Shown: positions 17,263-28,078, counted from the first letter of the stretch. The stretch: 64,000 bases of DNA from Anaerolineales bacterium UBA2317 (GCA_002345215.1 DDVH01000052.1:169453-233452), one strand, 5' to 3'. Numbers and translations: made by a program. Notes: generated by a model not told the origin, from the sequence alone.

Positions 17263-18915
17263 TTAATTCAACTTCCAGAATTTTACGTTATCCCATTCGC
17301 AAACTGCTTCTGCAAGAGAATAACACAGTAAGTGCATCCAACCTGGTTCAGCCAAATCATCATCTTGTAAATAATAAACAGGAATATTATTAACTAAAAG
17401 AGCAAATTCATTTTCCTGGACAACAAATGTAAAGCGATTTGATTCAGGAGAAGGATTTAATCCACAACGACTTTCTGCTATATCTTCCACTAAATTTCCA
17501 CGACTTTTCCTGAATGTCCAATATCCTGCTTTTTGATAAATTTGCAAACTGTATTGAGCATAGGTATTGGCTCCAATTTCATAAAGGTGAAATGTAATTC
17601 TTTGTTCTGTAGTGTTATAGCCTTCGGGAAGAATTTGGTCAATTTCAAAAACGAAATCTTGTGCAGATGACCAACTACCAGTATCTACTAAGTTTTGACC
17701 GACAATATCTTTGAAACGCAAAACCCCATCAACAATTTCCATAGTGCCAGCTTGCCACGCACCGCTAATACGGTTTTCTTTCCAAGTATTTGTATTTGTT
17801 GAAAAATCATCTTGAAATGTTGGTTCTACTCCTTCAAGAGACTCAAGAATCAGTTTTGAAAAAGTTTCCGCTTCAGATACTATAGGGCAAGAAGGTGTAG
17901 CAGTGGAAACTGGGAGTATAGAAGTTTTTGAAGGCTGAGTTTTTTCTATTGTAGGGGCTATCGTATTTGATGGAGTAACTGGATTTTGAGAAGGTTGAGG
18001 CCACTGATATAAGATAATAACTCCGATCAACACAGGAATAGCATATAAGAATTTGACAAATTGTGATTTTGAGGTTTCTTGCTTTTTAAGTGATGATGAA
18101 GAATTGATTTGGCTACGTTCAAGGTCTAATGCGACTTCACGCATAGTTTGATAACGTCGTTTCTTATCTCGCGTCAACATGCGACTGACCACTTTGACCA
18201 TTTCTGATGGGATTTCGTTTCTTAATGTCCTTAAGTTAGGGGGGTGAGTGGTAAGCACCTTATTCATTACAACTGCACCTGTATCTCCGTCAAAAGGAAC
18301 TTTGCCCGTTAGCATTTCAAATAACACAACCCCCAATGACCAAATATCCGCTTGCACATCAAGCGTCTTACCTTCCCATGCTTCAGGTGCCATGTAATAA
18401 GGCGTGCCAACTTGTACACCAGTACGAGTCATACGTGTTCCTTCATTTAATTTTGCAACACCGAAATCTGCTAGTTTAGGCGTGCCATTTTCAGTGAGTA
18501 AAATATTTTCTGGTTTAAGGTCGCGATGGATAATACCTAAATCGTGAGAACGAATCAAAGCATCACACAGCCCTAATACGAGTTGATTTGCATGTTCAAT
18601 TTCAAATGCACCTTTTTTAATTAGGTCATATAAACTTCCCCCAGAAATATATTCCATCACGATGACATAATATTCTTCATGTTCAAATGCATCTATAAAT
18701 TCTACAATGTTAGGATGTTTTAACTGGCGAAGAGTTTCACCTTCACGTTTAAAGCGTTCGAGCATATCAGGTTCTATAATTAATTCATTTGTAATAACTT
18801 TTAGAGCTACATGTCTCCCATTTTTTGAATCGTTAGCACGATAAACAACACCCATTGCGCCTTTGCCAATGCGTTCAGTGACTTTGTAACGGTTGTTTAG
18901 GATTTGACCTATCAT
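17263..18915 (-). CDS. Membrane Ser/Thr protein kinase with ConA-like extracellular domain
   Basis: 550 residues. Pkn-type kinase (about 1-265: [13 protein letters not shown] lysine, [24 protein letters not shown]), membrane helix ~288-306, Pro/Thr-rich linker, then one beta-sandwich domain to the end ([34 protein letters not shown]). This is the layout of LamG/DUF1080-like jelly-roll folds that bind sugars or peptides. Only four Cys in the sensor domain, possibly in disulfides. It lies 10 bases after the next kinase in transcription order, so the two are co-transcribed. Ligand unknown. Confidence 0.93.
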   Translation of the reverse strand: MIGQILNNRYKVTERIGKGAMGVVYRANDSKNGRHVALKVITNELIIEPDMLERFKREGETLRQLKHPNIVEFIDAFEHEEYYVIVMEYISGGSLYDLIKKGAFEIEHANQLVLGLCDALIRSHDLGIIHRDLKPENILLTENGTPKLADFGVAKLNEGTRMTRTGVQVGTPYYMAPEAWEGKTLDVQADIWSLGVVLFEMLTGKVPFDGDTGAVVMNKVLTTHPPNLRTLRNEIPSEMVKVVSRMLTRDKKRRYQTMREVALDLERSQINSSSSLKKQETSKSQFVKFLYAIPVLIGVIILYQWPQPSQNPVTPSNTIAPTIEKTQPSKTSILPVSTATPSCPIVSEAETFSKLILESLEGVEPTFQDDFSTNTNTWKENRISGAWQAGTMEIVDGVLRFKDIVGQNLVDTGSWSSAQDFVFEIDQILPEGYNTTEQRITFHLYEIGANTYAQYSLQIYQKAGYWTFRKSRGNLVEDIAESRCGLNPSPESNRFTFVVQENEFALLVNNIPVYYLQDDDLAEPGWMHLLCYSLAEAVCEWDNVKFWKLN

Positions 18916-18925
18916 AACTTATCCT

Positions 18926-20803
18926 TTACTTAAATGTATCCGGTGTAGATGGACTTCCCGAGCTTTCCTTTAACCAACTATTTGCCGGAATTCCATTCAC
19001 AATTTCAATTTCACCATCAGAATTCATCCAAAATATTTGTACAAATCCATTTCGATCAGATGTAAAGTAAAGATTTCCAAATCTGTCAGGGATTGGAGAC
19101 CAATTATCTACACCTAGAGGCGAATTTGTTACTTGATGTCTGACACCATCTGAATCAATTACATAAATATCTGAGTTTCCATCTTGATCAGAAACAAAAT
19201 ATACATTTCCACGTCCATCTGGCGCTGGTATCCAGTTATGCACATCGCCTGATGAATTTGTTACTTGGTGCTTAATACCATTTGAGTCTATTACATAAAT
19301 ATCCAAATTTCCATCTTGGTTAGAGACAAAATATACATTTCCAAGCCCATCCGGTGCCGGAGACCAACTTTCGGCATCACCTGATGTGGTTGTTACACGA
19401 GATTTATTACCATTTGAATCAATCACATAAATTTCTGTTTTACCGTTACTTTGATTTGATGCAAAATAAACGTTTCCCCAAATATCAGGTGCGGGTGCCC
19501 AACTTTTGAAAGGGCGAGGAGTTTGAGTAACTTGCGATTTTTTTCCATTTGCGTCAAGGACGAAAATTTCAATTTGACCCGATTCAGTGACTGAACTGAA
19601 ATACAAATTCCCTAAACCGTCTGAGGCTGGGTGCCAATATTCAAAATCTTCTGTTGAGCGGACAATCGGAATATCTTCACCATCTTGAAAATAATGAATT
19701 TCACTTCCATTCTCTGTTTCAACTGTGAAATATGTTTCTGGATCACTTGCACTTCCATTCAATACTGCAAATAGAATAAGTGCCGCGATGACGATGGGGA
19801 TAATAATTTTATAAATTAAAGGTGTTTTTTTGGTTCTAAATGAAAAGAGCGAGCGAATAAAATTTGATATTGAACCAAACAGTTTCACAAAAAAACTTGT
19901 TATGTTTTTCCATATACTTGAAACACCAGATAAATTACTCTTCCACTCAATCGGGGCTCTTCTGGGTTTTGCGGGTTTTGTATGCGTAATTTCGTGTTGA
20001 CCACGCTCCAAATCGACAGCTACTTCACGCATGGTTTTATAACGTCTATTTTTGTTTTTCGTCAGCATCTTGCTTATGATTCTTACCAAACTCGATGGGA
20101 CATCGTCCCTAAGTTTCCTTAAGTCTGGAGGCGTGGTTGTATTCACCTTATTCATCACAGAAAGAGGTGTATCGCCAACAAATGGCAACTGTCCGGATAA
20201 CATTTCAAATAACATCACGCCCAAAGACCAAATATCAGCTTGTGCGTCTAAAACTTTTCCTTCCCACGCTTCAGGTGCCATGTAGTACGGCGTGCCAACT
20301 TGCATCCCACTGCGCGTCATGCGGGTGCCTTCACTTAATCTTGCTACACCGAAGTCAGCCAGTTTTGGTGTGCCATCTTCATCTATCAATACATTTTCAG
20401 GTTTGATATCTCGATGAATAATTTTTATTTTATGTGACCTGATTAACGCGTCGCACAAATCCAGCGAAATTTGCACGGCTCTTTCAATAGACATTGGACC
20501 TGATTTGAGCAACTCATACAGACTCCCCCCTGACACATATTCCATGATAATGACATATTGCTCATCATATTCAAACGCATCTACAAACCCAACGATATTC
20601 AAATGCTTGAGTTGGCGTAATGTTTCACCTTCACGTCTGAATCTTTCTAACATGTTAGGGTCAACAGCTAAATCACTGGCGATGACCTTAACTGCTACCG
20701 TTTGTCCACTTTGAGTATCTGTGGCTTTATACACAGTCCCCATCGCGCCTTTGCCAAGACGTTCTGTAATTTTGTAGCGATTGTTGAGGGTTTGATTAAT
20801 CAT
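18926..20803 (-). CDS. Membrane Ser/Thr protein kinase with TolB-like beta-propeller sensor
   Basis: 625 residues. Kinase ~1-268 (GKGAMGTVY, AVKV lysine, [24 protein letters not shown]). A basic cytoplasmic linker leads to a membrane helix at ~325-347 (YKIIIPIVIAALILF). The outside part is built from about five near-identical ~46-residue repeats of the pattern WSPAPDGLGNVYFVSNQDGN.DIYVIDSNG, a TolB/DUF5050-like propeller blade. High likeness between repeats suggests recent repeat expansion. Starts 10 bases after the upstream kinase gene (20814-23723). Confidence 0.93.
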   Translation of the reverse strand: MINQTLNNRYKITERLGKGAMGTVYKATDTQSGQTVAVKVIASDLAVDPNMLERFRREGETLRQLKHLNIVGFVDAFEYDEQYVIIMEYVSGGSLYELLKSGPMSIERAVQISLDLCDALIRSHKIKIIHRDIKPENVLIDEDGTPKLADFGVARLSEGTRMTRSGMQVGTPYYMAPEAWEGKVLDAQADIWSLGVMLFEMLSGQLPFVGDTPLSVMNKVNTTTPPDLRKLRDDVPSSLVRIISKMLTKNKNRRYKTMREVAVDLERGQHEITHTKPAKPRRAPIEWKSNLSGVSSIWKNITSFFVKLFGSISNFIRSLFSFRTKKTPLIYKIIIPIVIAALILFAVLNGSASDPETYFTVETENGSEIHYFQDGEDIPIVRSTEDFEYWHPASDGLGNLYFSSVTESGQIEIFVLDANGKKSQVTQTPRPFKSWAPAPDIWGNVYFASNQSNGKTEIYVIDSNGNKSRVTTTSGDAESWSPAPDGLGNVYFVSNQDGNLDIYVIDSNGIKHQVTNSSGDVHNWIPAPDGRGNVYFVSDQDGNSDIYVIDSDGVRHQVTNSPLGVDNWSPIPDRFGNLYFTSDRNGFVQIFWMNSDGEIEIVNGIPANSWLKESSGSPSTPDTFK

Positions 20804-20813
20804 GAAATTGCTC

Positions 20814-23723
20814 CTAAGGTTTTATTCCCCAAATGCGAATTGTGCCATCAGAATGCCCTGTTATCAAATATTTTCCATCGGGTGAAAACTTAAACGCCCG
20901 GAAATTTGATGTAGTTGTTTCAATAGTAGAAATGGTAATATTATTTGCTATATCGAAAAAGGATATTTTGTTATAGTCGCTCAAGTAAGCAAGTATGTTT
21001 CCATCAGGAGAAAAATTAATAATGATTCGAGTGGTACTAGGATTGAAAAAAATATCATTTATTTTGGGTCCTGAAATTTCTTTGCCAGTACTAGTTTCCC
21101 AAAATCGAATTTCATCTCCAGCGCTCCCAGCCAGTAAACTACCATCAGGAGAGAAAGTTAAAACTCCATTATACGAACTCTCAGTTCTAAATTGAAAAAG
21201 TTCAACCATATTATCTATCTTAGTTAATATCACCCTATCCGGATCAGTTCCACAATTAGGTCCGGTTCCTCGATAAGCAAATAATTCGCCATCTGACGAA
21301 CAGGCAACATCGTCAACGCTACAAGTGTTTCCGGAAATTTTGAAAGTTTCTAATCCAGTAATTGCATCTAGGAAAAACAATGCCTTATTATCGGCAGAAA
21401 TTGAAAATGATTGATTATGACAAAAGGCAAACGAATTACCTCCAACATATGTTCTGATTTGTTTTCCACTACTTACATCCCAAAGAGTCCCCTCTTGGTA
21501 TGCATTTCCAGCAGCAAGCCAAAGCCCATCTGGCGAAAAATCAAGAGAGTCAATACTACCAAACGAATCTGATGAATCTACAAAATCTTTTAGAACTTCC
21601 CCATTAAGCGGATTCCACAAAACTATGGTGTTATCGATGGCGCCTGTGGCAAGTACTGACCCATCAGGAGAAATATCTAAACTTGTGATCCCTGCTGAAT
21701 TATTTGAAATTTCAGCCAGTCGTTTGCCATCTGGATACGACCAAAGGATTCCTCTTCCATCCAAAGAACTAGGAGAGATTAGCAAAGTGGAATCTTGTGA
21801 AAACGAAAAAGCACTTCCACTCACCTGCCCTGTAAATGAAGCATCTACCTCACCTGTTGCTAAATCCCACGACTGAATGATACCATTTGAAAGAGAAGCA
21901 AGAATTTTGGTATTATCAGGAGAAAATTTTAAGTAAAATATTGATTTTATAGCTGAAAAAATATGTACGGGCTGTCCACTCTCCAAGTTCCAAATATATA
22001 TTTTTCCATCCAAACCTCCAGATGCAATTAGTTTTTCATCAGAAGAATAAGTGATTGAACTAATACCAGCCTCAACACCTCCATACGACCCACTTTCTTT
22101 GGAAGTAGTCAAGTCGTAAGTTATTATTGTTTTTTGTTTATCAGTAAGTGCCACATTTTTCCCCGTTGGTGATATTTCTAGTCGATAAAAAGTATCTATA
22201 TTGTTTAATTCGGTAACAAGGCTACTCGATTCCAAATTAATGATTTGTAATGAGTCAACAATCCCATTTGTTTTAGATATACTTTTAATTGCATATAATT
22301 CCCCATTTGGTAGATATTGCAACTTAAATATGCCTGTTTCTTCATATTTGATTTGCTCTTCGTTGGTTTCCAAACTAAGAGTAATTACCTTAGAATCTTC
22401 TATAAAGCTCAAATATTTGCTATCAGGGGATATGATTAAGCTGTAAATAGAATTTCTAGGAATATACTTAATTTCCTCAAAAGTATTAGCATCATAGAAA
22501 TATAATCCCATGCTACTTCCAGCATAAACAGTCTTATTATCTGGCGAAATTACTAGACTATTTATTTTTCCATTTCCCCATCGTGCAATCTCTGTGAGTT
22601 GATCAACATTGTCCAAAGATATTTTCTCTGCATTCGGTATAGGCGTACCAATTAATAGTGGATAACTTAATGTGGGTGTTGGTGCTATTGTTGAAGTAAG
22701 TGGAAATTCAATTAATGTTGGTTGAAGTTCCTTCGTTGAGGTCACTTTCAATGCTACATTATTGTTGGAACTTGCAGAATTGGGATTTCCAAGAACTCCC
22801 CATAAAATTGCTAACAAACCAATTATCCCCCCTGTTACGAATAATAAATTTTTACGAGATCTTTGTTGACCTAACTCGTTTGGAATAATTCGGGTTCTAT
22901 TTAAATCAATTGAAGATTTACCTTTTTCCAAATCCGCGGCTACTTGGCGCATAGATTCGTAGCGTTGTTTTTTATCCCGAAGGAGCATTCCTGTAACAAT
23001 ATTTGCGATTCCTTTAGGAACTTCTTTGCGTAATTCATGTAAATTTGGCAGTTGTGTAGTCAGAACCTTGTTCATGACAACAGCACCCGTATCTCCTTCA
23101 AATGGCACTTGCCCTGTAAGCATCTCAAATAACATAACCCCTAACGACCAAATATCAGTTTGAGCATCTAGTTGTTTGCCTTCCCACGCTTCGGGAGACA
23201 TATAGTAGGGAGTCCCCACCTGTGTTCCAGTACGAGTCATGCGTGAGCCTTCATTCAAGCGGGCAACGCCAAAATCCGCTAACTTCGGTTTACCATCCTT
23301 CGTCATTAAAATATTTTCTGGTTTTATATCACGATGAATAATGTTCAAATGATGAGAACGAATCAAAGCGTCGCATAATTCCAGCGCAATCCGTTTTGCG
23401 TGTTCAATGGGTAATCGCCCTTTTTTGAGTAAATCTTGTAAATTACCACCTGATACATATTCCATCACAATTACATATTGACCCTCATATTCAAATTCAT
23501 CAATAAATTTGACAATATTAGGATGGTCAAGTTTTTGTAATGTTTCTGCTTCGCGTTTAAAACGTTCAATTAATCCTGTATTTGTTACAAGTTGACGAGC
23601 CAGTATTTTGACTGCTACTTTTTGTTTCGTTTGTTCATCGTCAGCAAGATACACTTCACCCATCCCGCCTTCGCCAAGACGGGATGTAATTTTGTAACGA
23701 TTGTTGAGGGTTTGATTAATCAT
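20814..23723 (-). CDS. Membrane Ser/Thr protein kinase with WD40 beta-propeller sensor
   Basis: 969 residues from ATG 23723, chosen because it matches the MINQTLNNRYKI start of its paralogues and has an AAGAGGAAAG ribosome site; the longer frame adds 18 unrelated residues. Kinase ~1-268 (GEGGMGEVY, AVKI lysine, HRDIKPEN, ADFGVARL, MSPEAWEG), membrane helix ~290-312, then about twelve WD40-type blades to the C-terminus (FSPDG, WDLATGE, GTIRIWGI), enough for one or two propellers. First of the four tightly spaced kinase genes; an 87-base gap with a dispersed repeat separates it from the cytochrome gene. Confidence 0.93.
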   Translation of the reverse strand: MINQTLNNRYKITSRLGEGGMGEVYLADDEQTKQKVAVKILARQLVTNTGLIERFKREAETLQKLDHPNIVKFIDEFEYEGQYVIVMEYVSGGNLQDLLKKGRLPIEHAKRIALELCDALIRSHHLNIIHRDIKPENILMTKDGKPKLADFGVARLNEGSRMTRTGTQVGTPYYMSPEAWEGKQLDAQTDIWSLGVMLFEMLTGQVPFEGDTGAVVMNKVLTTQLPNLHELRKEVPKGIANIVTGMLLRDKKQRYESMRQVAADLEKGKSSIDLNRTRIIPNELGQQRSRKNLLFVTGGIIGLLAILWGVLGNPNSASSNNNVALKVTSTKELQPTLIEFPLTSTIAPTPTLSYPLLIGTPIPNAEKISLDNVDQLTEIARWGNGKINSLVISPDNKTVYAGSSMGLYFYDANTFEEIKYIPRNSIYSLIISPDSKYLSFIEDSKVITLSLETNEEQIKYEETGIFKLQYLPNGELYAIKSISKTNGIVDSLQIINLESSSLVTELNNIDTFYRLEISPTGKNVALTDKQKTIITYDLTTSKESGSYGGVEAGISSITYSSDEKLIASGGLDGKIYIWNLESGQPVHIFSAIKSIFYLKFSPDNTKILASLSNGIIQSWDLATGEVDASFTGQVSGSAFSFSQDSTLLISPSSLDGRGILWSYPDGKRLAEISNNSAGITSLDISPDGSVLATGAIDNTIVLWNPLNGEVLKDFVDSSDSFGSIDSLDFSPDGLWLAAGNAYQEGTLWDVSSGKQIRTYVGGNSFAFCHNQSFSISADNKALFFLDAITGLETFKISGNTCSVDDVACSSDGELFAYRGTGPNCGTDPDRVILTKIDNMVELFQFRTESSYNGVLTFSPDGSLLAGSAGDEIRFWETSTGKEISGPKINDIFFNPSTTRIIINFSPDGNILAYLSDYNKISFFDIANNITISTIETTTSNFRAFKFSPDGKYLITGHSDGTIRIWGIKP

Positions 23724-23759
23724 AAATTTTCTTTCCTCTTTCTTCTTTCCACTAATAAT

Positions 23760-23806
23760 GAGATTGCTTCGCCACAAAGAACAAGAGCGTGGCTCGCAAT
23801 GACATG
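23760..23806. repeat. Dispersed intergenic repeat, copy 1
   Basis: These 47 bases recur in inverted orientation at 63775-63820 with one mismatch and one indel. In both copies a pyrimidine tract rich in TTC lies 10-12 bases to the same side (23738-23750 here). Located between a cytochrome gene and a kinase gene. No coding capacity; resembles a small non-autonomous element or genome-specific repeat. Confidence 0.8.
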
Positions 23807-23810
23807 AACA

Positions 23811-26279
23811 TTATGGCACACTCACCGGCACAGATTCAACCGTCACAATATCTACTACAGTCATATTCTCTAACAAATCATCGGCTGTGATTCCATTTGG
23901 GTAGCCATCGTTCAAGGCTTTGATGAAATACGGAGGCAAATGGCGGAAACGCATAATGGCGGTGATGGTAATGGTTTCACCTTCAAAGCCTGTTAAGTCA
24001 AAAACATATTCATACGATGCTGAATCATGTGGCTCGCCATTAATGAGAATTGTTGTGTTAAGAGCATCCATCGCTTGTTGGTCAAAAGTACGCACGCGCG
24101 TTTTGACAATATCCGCGAACAATGATTGATATTCTACTTCTTCAAAGATTCCATCACCGTTAAAATCTCCATCTGAAAGAATTTTTTGGAAGTTGGTTAG
24201 ATAGGGGTCACATCTGCTAAGTGGCGCAACAGAAAGCGGATTCAATTTAACCAATTCATCATTCTTGCTGGCTTTTAAACCTATTTCTGCCAATGCAAGC
24301 GGGTCACAAGTTTTTAACTCTGCTTGCGGAGATGAAATTTGCCCAGAGGCACAATCTGCAATAATAATTACACCATTTACCTCAAAATCTGCTAAACAAA
24401 CTTTTCTGCCACTAGATGTTTCAGCATACACCTCTAACCACATTTGGCGTGCAAATGCAAAACCTGTTGGTAAGTTATGACCATCTAAAGTGCTTTGTAC
24501 AGTCACCGTTGCTGAGAGTCTGTTTTCGCTTGGCTCGGCAACATCAACAAAAAGATTCATGGCTGAACGTAATAATTTTTCGCGGTCTTCTAATACATAC
24601 TCGCGGATACCTTCAGGCATACCTTCTTGTTCGTAATAGCCGGGCGTTAGGCTGTAATCTACACCGACGAAATGATGTGAATGACGCGGGCGTTCGGGTG
24701 CATCCGCAAAGAAACTGCCGGGGGCTGAATCCGCAATTGGAGCCGGGTCAAGAAGCGGCATGTGACAATCCACACAGCCTAAAGCAAGTCTGTTATTGGC
24801 TTCTTGGGTGGCAACATAATCTTGCCATTCATCAAAAGTAGTTTGAAGCACAAGGTCTTTTAGTGTTTTGCCGTCTGCTTCAAATTCAAGTTCATTTTCA
24901 TCTAGTTGATTATCGCGATCAGAATCGCGTCCATTTCCTTCACTGCCCGGAAAAGCAGTGATTTCACCATTCCCATCAATATCTACTTTGACGTTATGAC
25001 ACGAGCCGCATAACTGCGAAGAAGCAATACTGTCTGTCATAAAACCTATGCCTGTGCCGTGGCGTGTGCTGGGCAAAGTTGTATTTCCGCCATTTGGACC
25101 AAACATGTTTGCAAACGTATTTGCATTTCCCTGCTCGAAGGGAAATGCATCAAACATGCCACGCCGTTCTTCAGGTGCTTCTGAAATGGTATGGCATACA
25201 ATACATGTAACACCATCATCAACGACTGCGCCGTTTGGATGAATACGCAATTGATTTTCTACATCAATGGGTAATGTTGGTGTGTCAGTTAATGAAGTTC
25301 CAATCGGCGCATGACAGTTATTACAAGCTCTTCCAAATTCTGGAAATTTTTCAAGCGCAAGATTTGTTTGTGAAATGATAATCGGCGCGTTTTGTGCTTG
25401 CGCGTGCATTGCTACGCGCCATTCTTCCACAATTTCTGCATGGCAATCTGCACAGGCTGAGGCAGGGGGCAAACCTTGTACTTCATTTGCTACAATGTTT
25501 GGCACATGCATTGTTTCCCAAATATGGATTCCAACTACTGCGATTAATATTACTGACAACGGAATGTGTAATGCTTTCCAACCTTGTAGGAAACTTGCAT
25601 AACGCTTCTGACGTGTCTCACGCTTGGTATAGCGACTGAGGCGGTCTGCTAATTTGACGAAGCGCGACCAGCCATATTCATCGCCTTCAAATTTTTCTTG
25701 GGTTGAGCCGCTCAATCTTTTTTGCGCGGCACGTTGAAATTCAATTGGCTTTCCTGCTAATAATTTATCAATTTCAACTTTTGTAATGCGGGCTTTATCT
25801 TCTGTATCTGTGATGGCTAAATTCCCAACATTTTTCGCTACCTGAGGTGGAATGACTACATAAACAATGCGCCATACTACACCACTGACTACTAACAAAG
25901 CGAAAATTGCTAAAGCGGTTTTTCCTGAAGTCCATGTATCTGAAAAAGATGGCACCCAGATATGAACGAAAACAACGCCTAACGATAGCAAACCAAGATA
26001 CACATGCGATTGTAGCCATGCCATCATGGTGCCCGGCATTTTTTCTTGTAAGGCGCGTTTACGGAATGTATAGAAAAGCGGAATCAATATCAGGATTAAT
26101 GTAACAATCCCTAAACCTATCACTAAGTTAAATGTATTTTGAGATTTTTCGATAAAAGTTTTAATCGATTCAAATTTTGAGCTTGTGATAAAAATTGCGG
26201 CGATGAAAATCAAAACTGCTAAAACAATCCATAGCCTAGCACGTTCAAAACGGGTGGTAGGTCGTTTCATTTCTTTCAT
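23811..26279 (-). CDS. Membrane-anchored multiheme cytochrome c (five CXXCH)
   Basis: 822 residues from ATG 26279, which overlaps the upstream TGA by four bases; a longer frame is out of context. About five membrane helices fill residues 1-275 and carry several His (VYLGLL, FVHIW, LHIPLSV, IHIWETMHV), suggesting b-type haem ligands or a ferric-reductase-like core. Five c-type haem sites follow: CADCH (~276), CNNCH (~320), CIVCH (~360), CGSCH (~425), CVDCH (~503). The last 300 residues are a beta-rich domain. Likely moves electrons between the membrane pool and an outside acceptor or donor; partner reactions unknown. Fourth gene of the redox operon, after the cNMP/Fe-S, FAD-FHA and VWA-FHA genes. 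Resembles cytochrome c554-type electron carriers only in haem motifs. Confidence 0.85.
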   Translation of the reverse strand: MKEMKRPTTRFERARLWIVLAVLIFIAAIFITSSKFESIKTFIEKSQNTFNLVIGLGIVTLILILIPLFYTFRKRALQEKMPGTMMAWLQSHVYLGLLSLGVVFVHIWVPSFSDTWTSGKTALAIFALLVVSGVVWRIVYVVIPPQVAKNVGNLAITDTEDKARITKVEIDKLLAGKPIEFQRAAQKRLSGSTQEKFEGDEYGWSRFVKLADRLSRYTKRETRQKRYASFLQGWKALHIPLSVILIAVVGIHIWETMHVPNIVANEVQGLPPASACADCHAEIVEEWRVAMHAQAQNAPIIISQTNLALEKFPEFGRACNNCHAPIGTSLTDTPTLPIDVENQLRIHPNGAVVDDGVTCIVCHTISEAPEERRGMFDAFPFEQGNANTFANMFGPNGGNTTLPSTRHGTGIGFMTDSIASSQLCGSCHNVKVDIDGNGEITAFPGSEGNGRDSDRDNQLDENELEFEADGKTLKDLVLQTTFDEWQDYVATQEANNRLALGCVDCHMPLLDPAPIADSAPGSFFADAPERPRHSHHFVGVDYSLTPGYYEQEGMPEGIREYVLEDREKLLRSAMNLFVDVAEPSENRLSATVTVQSTLDGHNLPTGFAFARQMWLEVYAETSSGRKVCLADFEVNGVIIIADCASGQISSPQAELKTCDPLALAEIGLKASKNDELVKLNPLSVAPLSRCDPYLTNFQKILSDGDFNGDGIFEEVEYQSLFADIVKTRVRTFDQQAMDALNTTILINGEPHDSASYEYVFDLTGFEGETITITAIMRFRHLPPYFIKALNDGYPNGITADDLLENMTVVDIVTVESVPVSVP

Positions 26280-28078
26280 GAATTTTTCTTTACCTCCAAC
26301 CCGATGTGTAAATCTGTGCGGCGGAATTGCTCTACTGGATTCACACGCATTGCCGCACCGACGGGGCAACCGCTTACACAAGCGTAATCATTGTGTCCAG
26401 CACACAAGTTACATTTCACTGCCAAGCGTTGATATGTTTTCTTATCTTTCTCTTCTTCCTTATTTTGTTTCAACATATCAAGTAATGAAAACATCCCTGA
26501 AAAAACTGAACGTGCCTTTTTATCTCTATCGTGCATTTGAATATTGCCATACGGACAACGCTCTGCACATGCACCACATCCGATGCAATTATCATTAACA
26601 ATACTAATCTCGCCATCAGGCGTGCGTACAATGCCATTCACTGAGCATAATAAGCAGACCGGGTCTTCACAATGACGGCAAGCGGTTGGGAAAAGTAAAT
26701 TTCCCATTTGTAAGCCACGCCGTTCAAGGCGAGAATGTCCGTGACGGCGTTCACATGAATCAACGCAGTTATTACAATTTGTGCAAATTGCAGTATTGAT
26801 GACTAACAACTCATGCCCTTGAATAATGCCTTGGTCTAGTAACCCTTCTATACCAATAGACATTGTCGTGGTCATGCCCATTGTGCTGGTTAATGCGGCT
26901 TGTGGTTTTGCCAAGCGCTGACTGCTCTGACTTTGAATCAGTTCTTCATTACGTTTCGCTTCTTTGATTAAATCTCTACGCAGTGTTGGGTTGGCGCTTA
27001 ACAATTCTTCAACCGCCTCACCAGGAATTACAATTACTTCTGCTCTGGTGTTAGCAGAAACAGATGTAGTGTGTGCTTGCTTAAACAAAACGGAAGATGC
27101 ACCAAAAACATCACCTTCTCGGAAGTATTGAATCACCAATTCAGAATCACCCACCCTTCGAGTGACTTTCAAAAAGCCAGTGCGGGCAATATACAGGTTG
27201 CTTTGGCTTTCCCCTTCTCGATATAAAATTTCACCAGAGCGCAAAACTTGTAAATACGATTGCCTTAACAGATTCTCAACCACCGATTCTGGAAGCGCAG
27301 ACAAAAGCGGAGATTGGCGTGCATACGTCCATAAGGCACGGCGGCGATATAGTTCATCCATCGTATTTCGGAAAGGTGTTGATTCTTTCTTTAATCTATG
27401 AACGGTTGCTTTCGTCAATTCCAACACGATAGAAGAACGGATAGCAGTCAGTGTGTAAGATTCTTCTTGATTCCCAAGTACGGCTAATTCACCATGAAAT
27501 GAACCTGGTGCCATTACCAAAATCCTTGCATCTTTGCCTGATGAATCTTTTACACTTTGTTCAATTTGACCTTCTAAAACAATATACAAACGCTCATGGT
27601 ATTGCCCTTCACGGCATAAAATTTCATCTGATGTCAGTTGACGCACCGTACTGCTTAACAACATGCGCCTTAGATGAAGCGACTCAACCTTATTAAATAA
27701 AGGGATTTGTGTGAGATATGTAGAAAGTGAATCCAGAGTCCATTGAGACTGTGTAACAGTCTCACCAATTTGTAACGGCATCACTTGGTTCGGTGCGGCG
27801 TTTTCCACTTTCATTTTGTTCCACAAAACCATATCTGCGCGGTGCAAATCGGCAGGGCAAACAGGAATACATTGCTGACATTGTGTACATGCTTGCACGA
27901 ACTCTGCTACATTCGGTGCCTTGATGGTTTCTGCCAACACACCGGCATTTAATTCAGCAATGGTTACGAATCTTTTCTCTGGTAAGGGGCAAGCCAGCAT
28001 ACAATCATTACAGCCAATGCATGCCATTACTTCGCGTTCTACTTGTTCACGTAACTGGTCAAAGTAATCAGTTTGCAT
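26276..28078 (-). CDS. Hybrid 4Fe-4S ferredoxin with two cyclic-nucleotide-binding domains
   Basis: 600 residues. N-terminal ferredoxin pair (CIGCNDCMLACP ~20-31 and CTQCQQCIPVCP ~63-75), then two cNMP-binding (CRP-like) domains at about 125-240 and 260-375 (each with the EG..... L..... G.F/VFG pattern), then a four-cluster DmsB/HybA-like module (CTNCNNCVDSC, CRHCEDPVCLLC, CIGCGACAERCP, CNLC...CVSGCP; ~435-570). No DNA-binding helix is seen, so the cNMP domains probably sense a ligand allosterically. Cytoplasmic electron carrier between the FAD protein and the membrane cytochrome is the likely role. Overlaps the FAD gene by 11 bases and the cytochrome gene by four, so translation is coupled. 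Confidence 0.9.
   Translation of the reverse strand: MQTDYFDQLREQVEREVMACIGCNDCMLACPLPEKRFVTIAELNAGVLAETIKAPNVAEFVQACTQCQQCIPVCPADLHRADMVLWNKMKVENAAPNQVMPLQIGETVTQSQWTLDSLSTYLTQIPLFNKVESLHLRRMLLSSTVRQLTSDEILCREGQYHERLYIVLEGQIEQSVKDSSGKDARILVMAPGSFHGELAVLGNQEESYTLTAIRSSIVLELTKATVHRLKKESTPFRNTMDELYRRRALWTYARQSPLLSALPESVVENLLRQSYLQVLRSGEILYREGESQSNLYIARTGFLKVTRRVGDSELVIQYFREGDVFGASSVLFKQAHTTSVSANTRAEVIVIPGEAVEELLSANPTLRRDLIKEAKRNEELIQSQSSQRLAKPQAALTSTMGMTTTMSIGIEGLLDQGIIQGHELLVINTAICTNCNNCVDSCERRHGHSRLERRGLQMGNLLFPTACRHCEDPVCLLCSVNGIVRTPDGEISIVNDNCIGCGACAERCPYGNIQMHDRDKKARSVFSGMFSLLDMLKQNKEEEKDKKTYQRLAVKCNLCAGHNDYACVSGCPVGAAMRVNPVEQFRRTDLHIGLEVKKNS

Noticed and set aside
23811..26381. Longer start for the multiheme cytochrome (MCKRLPRRC...)
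   Set aside because: It would overlap the Fe-S gene by over 100 bases and the extra residues are its out-of-frame C-terminus. ATG 26279 forms an ATGA overlap.
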